A DNA stretch of 64,000 bases, from assembly GCF_037975245.1 (NCBI RefSeq), contig NC_092583.1, positions 16,268,764-16,332,763 on the forward strand, given 5' to 3'. Below the pieces are notes generated by a model, which had not been told where the DNA came from, made no database searches, and was given only the letters and a program-made list of their open reading frames with translations. Source of the DNA: Apostichopus japonicus (Eukaryota; Echinodermata; Holothuroidea; Aspidochirotida; Stichopodidae). Made by a program: the position numbers and the translations under genes. Positions 40,201-52,200 of this stretch are shown piece by piece; the stretch's first letter is position 1, and every line of letters begins with the position of its first letter.

Positions 40201-43200
40201 CATTTGCTACGAATTTTCCCAGGTACCTTGCCAAACAACCGTGAGCCCATCCCGTCTAAAACCTGTTTCTTAACTTTTTTTGCATGTTTCCAGGGAAATT
40301 TCCATGGAATAAACTGTTTTGGCTCCACTCTAAGATTAATTAGGTCAGTCAGAAATGGATCGGCAAAGTTATGCGAACTATCACTATTGAAGATAACGAA
40401 GCCAGTGAAAAGAACGGTCAAAGTATGGACTCGGGAAGCGATCGATAAACTACAGGATTGTTTTGATGACACGAATTGGGATTTGTTCCAAGAGGATAAT
40501 GATTTGCATTCATTCACAAATACAGTGACTGCGTACATCAAGTTCTGCCAGGACATTTGTATACCAACTAAGACTGTCATACAATACCCAAACAACAAAC
40601 CGTGGTGTGACAAAGCTGTCAAAGCAAAAATAAAGGCCAAGGATGAAGCTTATCGGACTAAGACCACTGATCCAGATAGATACCACCTCGCCAAGTCTGA
40701 CCTCAGGAGAGCCATTAGGAACGCGAAAAGAGCACAAAAGGAACTGATTGAGCAAAAGTTTGATACTGTAAACCCGAGAGAAGCATGGGCGAACATCGGG
40801 GAGATTACCAACTACAAAGGGGTGAAGAGGTCAGCGGATAGTGATGACGCAGAGCTGCCAGACAAGCTGAACGAATTTTATACGCGGTTTGACAAAGATA
40901 ATAACAGCCAACCATCTCCAGCCAACAACACAGATGTCACCGCGCCATTTGTCATCCATGTGACCTCGGTGAGGAACAATTTCAAACGACTCAACGAACG
41001 GAAAGCACCAGGACCTGATGGCATCACTCCAAAACTGCTCAAAATATGCGCCGCACAACTCGCTGGCGTCTACACTGACATATTCAATTGGTCGCTGAGC
41101 ACGTCAGAAGTACCCCGGTCATTCAAAGATGCCACCATAGTACCCATCCCAAAGAAGGGCAACGTATCTGGCTTGAACGACTATCGACCGGTTGCGCTTA
41201 CATCTACACCGATGAAAACATTTGAACGTTTTATCCTTTCTTTTATCAAATCACTTTTACCCGAAGGTTTTGATCGCTCGCAATTCGCCTATCGCACGAA
41301 CAGATCGGTTGAAGATGCTATTTCTATATGGTTACATGGGACCCTGGCTCACCTGGAGAGGAAGTGTTCCTACGCCCGCGTACTTTTTATCGATTATAGC
41401 TCAGCTTTTAACACTATTATTCCTTCACAGTTACATTTTAAATTATTGGAACATTTCAAATTCCCTCCTTCAATTTGTAATTGGATCCTGGATTTCCTTC
41501 TGGAACGCAAACAGACTGTGAGGGTCGGTAACAATTATTCAGCGGCTGTCGTTCTCAACACGGGCACCCCACAGGGGTGTGTACTTTCGCCACTGCTGTA
41601 CTCCCTGTTCACACATGATTGTGCAGCCGTCCACCCAAACTCGCGGATCATCAAATTTGCAGACGACACCACAGTGACTGGCCTGATCACAGATGACGAT
41701 GAAAGCCACTACCGTGATGAGGTAAACCTTCTGGTGAACTGGTGCCACGATAACAACTTAACTCTTAATGTGAACAAAACCAAGGAACTGATTGTGGACT
41801 TTAGGCGGAACAAAAATACAAAGGACCCTCTGATCATAAATGGTTCTGCTGTAGAGCAGGTGCACACATTTAAATTATTAGGCACATTCATTATGGACAA
41901 TTTGTCTTGGAATGAAAATTCACATGAAATAATGAAGAAGGGACGTCAGAGACTTCTTTTTACGGACTCTTAAATCTTATGGTGTTAGTGATTTTATTTT
42001 AGTGAATTTCTATCGTGCAATTATAGAGAGTATTTTAACTACAAACATTTTAGTCTGGTTTAGTCGTGTGAGTCAGAGGGATCTAGGGAAACTTCAGTCA
42101 GTTATCAGGAGTGCTGAGCGTATAATTGGCACTAGTCTACCGTCCCTCCATTCACTATATCAGGAGCGAGCACTGAGGCGTGTAGACTGTATTATGAAAG
42201 ACCATTCCTACCCAGCATTTGTGCATTTTAATGTCCTTCCCTCAGGAAATAGATTACTAGCTTTTAGAGGTTCGAAGCGTTTTACCAACAGTTTTTATCC
42301 ATCTGCAGTGAAGATTTTCAATGCGCATCATAGTCGCTAACTTATTTATCACTCCCTGTATCTTATGTCTTATTTGTTCTGAATTCTGTTTTATTGACTT
42401 AGCGCTCTGTTTATCGTACAAGTATACATTTTATGGTTCTTGCCGTACATATTTCTTATCATTCGTACTTTTTTACATCGTCACTTTTATCGCAATGTTT
42501 TTATACCATTGTCGATAGCCTACCGGTAATTATTACTCATGCAATATCACTTTTTATATGTGTTTCATCGTTTTGCGTTTCAATTTCATGTCTGTTTTAG
42601 AGCTCTTGTGTTTTGAACAATTTCCATTGTATTTTTATGCATGTGGCTGAATAAACCATCTATCTATCTATGATAGACGTTCAAGAAAAGTAAGTCAATT
42701 ATCCCCATAACATTTAGGTAAATAAAACACACCTCAAGCCAACTGACTCCCATGAACAAAACTGTTTATTCCCCATGATACACAAGGCAAAGTCTATACC
42801 ATACTAGCATAGCACAATATCACAGCCCTTAGCTACGGTCATCTTTATGAAAGTAAACCTTGAAATCTCATGCTTTAGGCCACTTGGCATGATAGAGTAA
42901 ATACTGAATATTGTTTCCATGTCCCTGTAGAGAACGTCAACTCCGCAATCACAATTAGTTGTTTTTTTGTAGTTATGCAACCACCGAGGTCGTTAAGCTA
43001 TTTGCTATACACGGATGATATTATTATTTTCTTTTTTTTGGAAAGTTCTAGAAAATACTTTCTTTTCCCCCTGCTTAGTACCAGATGTGGTATAATATTC
43101 ATAAATGGGTGTACTAGAGAGCCTTGTTTACATGACATCAATTGCATTTAGCACCATATGCCAGTTCCGTGTGAATTTTTCGAAAGTTTTTGCTTTATCT

Positions 43201-46200
43201 ATTGGAAAATTACTTACGTTCACAATTGATTATTTCTCTACTGATTTTCAGAGTTTTTATTTTTATAGAGTTTTTAGTGAATAAGTTGTGCATGGAGTAT
43301 AACCTTCATGGAGAAACTTGGAGGCTGTAAATAAGTCTTACACAATCAGTTAAATTACACATGTGGTATAACTATTTTGTTCTTGATGAATCCAAAATTT
43401 CATGTAGAAGATAAAATGTTTCGTCAGAAACTAAGAAAAAAAAGAGATGGACCAGTGTTGAATGAGAATCCTTTGAACGGGAAATCAGCCAATGAAGTAA
43501 AAGTATTTTGTTTGATATGAAAATAAGCCAATGAGGTTACAGTATTTTGTTTGATAGCCAATGAGGTTGTAGTATTTTGATTGATGCAATTCTCACCACA
43601 CTCATCTTCATCCTCAGCATTCTCACAATCACTATCTCCGTCACAAACCCATTCTTCTGGGATGCATCTACTGCGACCCGGTCTGTTCCTAGTACACGTA
43701 AAGTAACCTTCTTGGCAAGTGTGCTCATCTGAAAGGCAATCAAATTAGATAAAAGCAGCCCGGCAGCGACACAATGTATCAAATCAATAGCTACATGGAC
43801 AAATCAAGCAGATGTGTATATGGATATTAACCTGTTATTGGAGCTGCACAGAGGGAGGGGTAAGTTTTGGAAACCGAAAATAGAAGCCTGAGAAAAATAT
43901 GAACAAGGAGTATATTTAATATAGTATCTTTTCAACAGATAAAGCAATAAAAAGCAAACAACCAAACAAAAACTGACTGAAGGAGAGAGGAACATTTTAC
44001 TTCAGCTGTGAGGAAGGAGGAATTCACCCAAATAAAGCAATATCCAATATTTATTTTTATATCCGATACCTAAGTTGTGCACAAGATCTTTTACAATGAA
44101 TGACATCATATAATATGCACTTCATTGCCACTCAGTTTGAGGAAACAGAAATTCGTAGAGCTAAAATAATCTTGTTTAATAGCCAATCTGAATGGGGAGG
44201 GGAGAGTGGGGGGGGGAGTGTATCAGTACTGCTTTTAAATTAAAATAATACCCAGTCTCCTCATTTCTACAGCTCTAACAGATAGTTTAGAAACAATCCA
44301 GAGTTACATTGCTCATGCAGTCCTCGAGGAGTATATCGGAGGGGTAGGGAAGCCTAAAATACATATATTATTTATTTATTCCATAACAAATCAAGGCTTT
44401 GAAAAATGTACTTTTTCTACAGATTTTCAAGTGACTTTCACTATTACCTCCAATGCATTGATTGAACTGCACACAAGACCTACCATAGCATATATTCACT
44501 TAACCATAACCATTAAACTATAGAATACTTTTCAGAATATATCTGTTCAGGATAGCTTAGGATACTGTTCAGAATATTACTGTCTAGGATAGCTAAGGAT
44601 AATGATACTGCTTAGGATATTACAGTTAAGGAAAGCTTAGGATACTGTTCAGAATATATCTGGTCAGGATAGCTTAGTTCAGAATATTACTGTTTAGTAT
44701 AGCCTTGGAGTCTGTCCAGGATATTACCCTTTAGGTCAGTCAAGTTATTGCATCATTGAATTCCTTTCTGACAAGACATTAACTAAATTCTATGCACCAA
44801 TAAGGGAATGTGCGAGCATATCTGTTGAGGTCTAGTTGTATCTGTAACCTGATCTGATCACACTCAATTATTCATATATTAAGCTGTTACTCTTTACTGA
44901 TGACAGCAGTGCATTTGAAAATAAAGGATTCAAAAAAGAAGGTGAAGGATTCAAAAGAAATTAAAACACAGCTCACCACAATTCCTGTCTTCATCGGATC
45001 CATCTCCACAGTCGTCATCCGTGTCACATATCCATATCTCTGGGATGCAACGGTTATTGTTGCAGGTAAAATAACCTGGTACACACGTGAATGAATCCGT
45101 ACCTGTAGACAACAAACAAGATTGATTAAGGAAACTTTATGGGACTGTCATTCTTTGTGCTTCATTGATTGCAAGTTCATACAGGTAGACTGCTTTAAAA
45201 TGAAACAATTTTTCTCTACTATTATTCTGGACAGCTCGTCATTCGCAAGCAATGAGTGTTGTGTTTGAACAGTTTGAGTCCTTAAAGTCCTTAAAGTTTG
45301 AGTCTTCACCAGTTTGAGTCCTTCAAGATAAACTGCTTATAATTTGGAAAGCTTGTTAGTCCATAAAGACAGACTGTTTGTAATGAAGAAATTGTGCAAT
45401 ATTACTGAGTGTAAAATATAGTATAGTATATATCATTGAACTGAATACAAATGGTAATTGGGTATACTTTTGCTAAAAAATTTCACAAATTCTAATCACA
45501 ATTTGACTCATTGCGATTATTGTAACAACACAGTCGGCAACACAAACAGAATAATGAATATGACTTATCATAGAAGACTACATACCAGTTTAGTGCAAAC
45601 TTTGCTGTTTAATGACAGATGCAATTTGCAATCATTGGTAAAAACACTATTTAAACATGTAACAGTTATTTCTTCTCACCAAGAAAGGTACAATAGCTGT
45701 TAGCAAGTAACCTTTAACTTGATTCATATCTATAAGTATTTATGCTTCCAAACTCATTGCCAGTTTAACCATATTTTAATATCTTTCACATTCACTGTAC
45801 ATCCATTGCTCATTTTTTAATTGTTTAAAATGTGCATGGAATGCTTCTTTAATGCTTATTTTATGCTCACATTGACTCTTTAGCAAACACCTAAAAGTCA
45901 ACAATAAATGTTTCATTAATTATCATAACTCAACCGAAACATGCCTTCATTAAGTTTGTGCTTACAGGCATCCTAGACAAAATATGCTTTCCATCCATCC
46001 ATCCATATTTCAACGAATGCAAATTCCATTAATGAAACAGGACCTGATGGATTAGGATTGGTTCAACTCACCACATACTTCCGGTTCGTCACTACCATCA
46101 CCACAATCATCATCTCCATCGCAATACCAAGTCCCCGGAATACACCTACCAGCAGTACAGCGCCAATTTGGTGGGTCACAAGGTTGCAAAGCTGCAAGGA

Positions 46201-49200
46201 AGGATGAAATAAAACAATATTATCATTTCCTCAATTTGATGCTTCATCTGGTAATCAAGTTAGTTAACTTTTAAGTAAATTTGCTATTTGACAATTATTC
46301 TGTTAACTTTGATTAACCACTCATAGTACTCAATACTAAAATAGTTAACTTCTATACTGACAAAGTTCGTAAGGTTGCTAAGACAAGCTTCATGTAGAAA
46401 AACAAAAGATAAATAAAGAAAAATAAATCAGCTTCCATTTTACAGATGAGTAAATTTAATAACACTAGAGCACCAATGGTGCAGAAGCTCATACCTTTTC
46501 GAGCTGAAAAATGTAGGGCCCACAAAACCAATTTTGGGCCCGTGAGGGATAACCCCCCCCCCTCCGTTAGCAGAATCCTGGCCACACCAATGGCTATAAT
46601 TCCTATTTTCCCCTTTAAATCCTATTTTACCCACTCTCTCAAACAATACCACTGGCCTACCCTATTAAACTTTCTCCCCTCTACCTTAGCAGACATAACA
46701 AGCACTCCCTACAAGACATAACTTCACAAGCTGCCTACATACCTCAGGCTCAAAGACTTCTAAGAATCGGCAAGTGCTGATTGGCTATAGGGCTCTCATG
46801 CTTACAGTTCAACAGTTAATAACAACTCCCAGTCCTGCTTTAATTCCACTAACAGCCTCTGCAGAGCTTAACCACAAATGTAAACAAACACTGCAGGGAC
46901 TGGGAGACAAATTAAAGGAGCTTTGGCAAAAAGTGAAGGCTCAGATTTTTTTAAACAATGGGGATTAATTGTAATTAATTAACTTTTGACCAAAAATTTT
47001 TAGGCATCACCTTATTCATACACAATCCAACAATCATCAGTTCAACTTTGAATATGATCCATCAAAATCTTGAGGAGATTGAGATATTTGAAAATATTAC
47101 AAAGAATGACCCCCGATGACCCCCTAAATGACATTTGACCTCAATTTTCCGAACACCCCTCGTAACTCTCATCCCGAGGAACATTGTGACCAAGTTTCAT
47201 TATAATTGGCCATACACTGTACGAACAGGGGCAATTTGAAAATATAGGGCCGCGGCCCGGGCCACAAAGGACCCCTAGTTGATCTTTGATCTCAAATTCA
47301 TGAACACCCTGAAGGTAAAACTACCATAGCACTATCGTGACAAACCCTCAACATTGTACCATGGAATCTGTAGGAGAAGAAGCATTTTGCGTATTTCCAC
47401 AAAATGGCCCATTACGGCCCACAGGTAACCTTTGACCCCAAATTTTGGACCATCTCTCATGGCCCTATACCCAATGGTCCTTGTGTCCAAGTTTCATGAA
47501 ATTCCATCAAACACTGTGCGAGTGGGAGCGGTTTTACCAATTGTTGACAGATAGAGTGATAGAGTGATAGAGTGATAGATGCCGCACTGTAACAATAGCT
47601 CACACCAGCATGCTGGTATGGGCTAATAATTTATAAAAATAAATTTGAATTAAAAGTGATTGCAATCTTATGTTGAGTATTGTAATACACTGCACAAATT
47701 GAATCACCATGGGGCCTCTAGCCACACCCTAAATCAACAGAGGATGCTGACATAGTGGTCATTTCTAGTAGTACGAAATTTGACAGTTTGATGTTGCAGT
47801 CTCTGACATCACTGAGAATTCCTTTGAGGATCTCTAATGAACATTTCTGGGTAAAGTACTTGAACATTCCCTATGGTGTAGCATATACGAACTAAAACAG
47901 TTATTACCAGTAGCTTTACTGAGTGATATCACTTGGTAATGTCAATCGGTAGCTCCCCCTAGCTAGATAGTTGACATATTGGGCAATGTATTGTAGGCCA
48001 CATAGTTTTATGATTCAGTGTGTAAGTCAATGAAGAATTTGAAGGACTTGTGCTGTGACGCAATTCTGTATGAAAAATGTGTGATTTTGACACACATTGA
48101 CAGAGATTTGCCAGTTTTCACCTAAATCCAATGGTAAAAATATGTGAACTAATCAGGTTTTTGGTGACAGAGAATTCAATGTCTAGTACAGATTGTCTCA
48201 GGTTTGCCACAGACATAGAAATACACATTTCCACACCTTGTCAAATAAGTCCAAATCCTCAAGTTTCCACCCACTTTCATATGATGTCTACGCACACACT
48301 GTTAATTTTTATGGTCTTCTTTTCTTGCTTCATAGCGTTTTTTTATTTCTGTTCATTTGTATGTTACCTCGTTCCCATGTAATCGCTGATACTGAGTGCC
48401 ACAGGTCTTTTGTATTTAAGGATGAAATGGAAATAATTATGGTACAAAATGGTTGAATTGGAAATAGGAAGTGAGAATCTGAAATTGAGAGGACTTAAGA
48501 TTCTGTTCAAGGCTATCTCTGCTAAAGAATCTAACTTGACTCAAACACTATGCTTAGCAACCAAGCATAGCAACCAAAATGTTGAAATAAACAGGAAAAT
48601 GTACAGGAAAATTAATTGATCCTTGCTATTATTTGTCTGAGAAATAAGCTTTATTGTTAACTTGTAAAGTTGCTCTGTCAGTATTTGGCCATAACTGTCA
48701 TATTTCTTGGACTAACAGCTACCAAGTGGTTTGTGTTGTCATAGCAACTGTGTTACAATGTTTAAAAGCTATACACACAAAGTTCCAAACTATGCACACA
48801 CCTTGTTTGTCTTAAGAGGACAGGGTTGTGGTTAATTTCAGTTTTCAACTGATGCTTAACTAGTCAAGCTAATGACTTATAATGTTATGGGAGTTAAGTC
48901 TCTTACAGAATTGAAAAATTGATCAAAATCAGCTCAAAACATACTTTAAACAATCATCATCATCAAGTGAGGAACCTACCACAATATAATGGGTTTTCAT
49001 CAGATTCATCAAGACAGTCATTATCCCCATCACATATGTAAGTTCTGTGGATGCAAAGGTTGTTAAAGGGACATCTATTCCAGTCCAGCGGACATGGTTC
49101 AGGATCCACTGTTAGAATATGAAACAAAAGTAGCCAGCCACAAAAACATTACAAAATATAATATACAGTGATTACGAATTGAAATCAAGATTCTGTTGTT

Positions 49201-52200
49201 TTCTAATAATTTCTTTACAGAGTCGAGCAAATCTAATCGCAACAAAGCAGTACCACTAGTAGTAGCAAATCCGTCCTAATTAAATGTTGTTGTTTACTGA
49301 CAAACAAATTTTTAACACTTTAGAAAACCAGCTAGAACTGACACTGTCATCAGTTTCAACATGTGCCCAACATCTCACCATGAGAAAGAAACCAGTCACG
49401 TGGGAGACCTGAAAAGCTTTCACCACCAGAATGCATCAAGACAGGTTGAACAAAGTAACTCTCCTCTTTTTTTTCATAACTAATTAAATAAATTAATGTT
49501 GACCTTTCATGTAGGCAGGGATGGTAGTATTTGGAATAGAAGTAGGGGCAGGGGACGGCGGAGGTAAAGAACTTTATCAAATACATCAAACATACAAGTT
49601 GATGCTTTGATTTCTGTCTTCCTTTAAGCTTACTTATGGACATACACAGAAACTTTGCATAGTGTTATACACAGCTTCACTGATATATATATACTGTGAG
49701 TTGCAGTGAAAAGTTTATTAAACACAGCCTCCATCCGAGCAAATCCGAGCAAAACGAGCAAATCCATGCCTGTGCATTCACTATTTCTACTAAAAATAGA
49801 AAAAAAAATAGATTTAAAATATAGATAAAACATAAAAAATAGATTAAAATAGATAAGAATCATCTAAAAAAATAAGGATACTGCTACATACCACAGTCAA
49901 CTTCATCACTCGCTGTTTCATCAAGGCAATGGTTAGTGCCATCACAAACATGCTCCTTAGAAATACAACGACTGTTGGAGCATGTGAAGTCCGCTTCTGG
50001 ACTACAGGTAGGATAAGCTGCAAGGAATTAACAAGAAAAAATAATTACATACATTGATCATTTATTTGATTTATCAATAAAATAATTACATCAAATCTAC
50101 TTATCAAACTATTAAAGCCTAAATAAAGTTAAACAGCTCTCTGGGTTTGCTTAGAAACAGTTTGATACAGCGTATTAGCATGATAGTTTGAGCATTCCAA
50201 TTTCATTTGAAACAATGGAGGCACAAAATATTTTTGAAATATTTCAAAGTTGTTCTTTTTGTAAGTGATTTACCACTAATAAGAAAGAAGGTTTTTGTCA
50301 CAACTTTTTAAGAATCAAGTAGAATTATTTTCAATTAAATCAATTCAAATATCTGCTTTAATCTTGTCTGTATTTTACTTTAATTTCAATTTACTCTATA
50401 TGCGCTGTCTTATTCCGTTTATTCAGCCAGGCATGTCTAGCTTTCTTTAAAGAGTGAATTTATGAGACTCCAGCTCAAAATCAATAGAGGCCTCTGTGTC
50501 ATATTGGTCCCTATCTCGATCTTCTTTAACGTCACAATCGGTAGTCTATGACTAGTCAGATCTAACACAACTGTACTATGAGTTCTCATCACTAGTAGTT
50601 TATACAATTTCGTTGGAAGAAGAGATCTTTTAGAAACATATTTCTGACATTTCAAATTTCAAGACAAGCTAACTTGTGCTTTCTACAGCATGTTTTCCTG
50701 CACAAGTGGAACCTTGAACTAGCCAATCACCCGGCTTGTCAGTGCACAAGTTCATCGGGCAATTGCACAGCTCGTGGTCTGTTCCATGAGATAGCGTAAG
50801 TGTGATTCAGAGATCGTAAACAGTACATACATTAGGACAGATAAAACAGGGCACTCGTTTGTAATGCTGGAGAGCCGCTATAAATAAATCTTCAACAGAT
50901 CATAAATTTATGCAGAAATGTTCGTTGAATCATGCAAAATGGGTTAGAACTCACTTTACTTAAACGAGATACAAACCCAAGCATCATTTATTGATCTATC
51001 TTCCACTAACAGCTAAGAGAGATCTTATTTTATTTGGGAGATATCACAGGTTTAACGTTCCTTCACCTACAATTTCATCATCAAGAGCGCTTTTGCATTG
51101 ATGTTATTCTTTCCTTCATTGCAATGTTTATTGCCATGGAGACGGCTCTTGCAAATTATGATGAAAGTAACAAATTGAAGCTGTTTTACGTGGCCTAAGC
51201 TAATCCATGCATTAGTGGCAGCGTCAGCACTGGCAACATTCTACCTTGAAAGTATTAATTTTAAAAAAAAAACAAGGAGAAATTAATTAAAGGTTTCATA
51301 TCCTAGTGACGCAACAACATCACAGATGATACAAAATGACAGTTCCCAGCCACAGACTTTTAAAACTAGAATATCTCTTAAACAGAGAATTTTTCTTAGC
51401 TGGTTGAAGGGAGTTGTTCGTCTCAAAGAAGTTTAAAGATCATGGTTGGGGTTTGAGTTCTTCAAGGCAAAAATTCCAAATTTTATATTCATATGTATAA
51501 CAAAATATTCCACTGATGGCACATTCACAAATCACTTCACAATAACCATATTCTTGATGCATATTTATCTGGCTTAAAACAACTTATTGATACTTAACTT
51601 ATAAATAGCAGAGTGATTGATCATAAAATGAGGGGTTGAACATATCCTCTCTTATTTTCATACTGAAATATCCTTTTCCAAAGAAGAAGATAAAATATCT
51701 CTATAATAACAAAACTGGCAAAAGAAGATAAGATATCTTTATCATAACAAAACTGGCACATTAAAGCAGCCTACAAATCAGGAATTGAAAGTGACTGCCT
51801 GACCAAACATTCAAAATGTATCACATTACTTCTACAAATCAATAACAAGATTATAAAGGAACTCAAAACTCTTTCTAAGGAATATTTCTTTACTGACTTC
51901 ACAGACCTTCAATAAAACACACAACAGAGGCCTAAAATTGAATACACAAATCAACAAGTAGAGAACCACACCTCGAGACAGTTGGTTTGTTTTCCAACAA
52001 CTAGCAGGTTTTTCCCTACAAGTATTAGATTACATATGACCTACATAGGTCATTAGAAATGGATACTAAAAGAAGGAACTTTTCCTGTAATTCAATTCTT
52101 TTAAGGAAAAAACACAATCTTTTTTAGTCATGAAATTGCAAATAAAAGATTTCACAGGATGACACTCGATAGTATCAGATATGAAATACTGCTCATACAA

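Larger units (their letters stand above)
39616..43255. mobile_element. TIR element copy 1, truncated and interrupted by a LINE
   Basis: Its left end, after TTA at 39613-39615, reads gggaaggctcacaaatttaa, a diverged form of the TIR of the element at 57134. The inner sequence matches that element in reverse orientation on both sides of the LINE (39900-40378 and 42671-about 43255). Similarity stops near 43255 and I see no right TIR. About 1.3 kb of element remains outside the LINE. Confidence 0.75.

Noticed and set aside
40054-40390. N-terminal LINE endonuclease domain
   Set aside because: There are no endonuclease motifs; this part aligns with the TIR element at 58640-58912.
46446-46968. Plus-strand ORFs in intron 5
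   Set aside because: They are in repeat-like sequence with no domain, and the adjacent CCCCCC run suggests chance frames.
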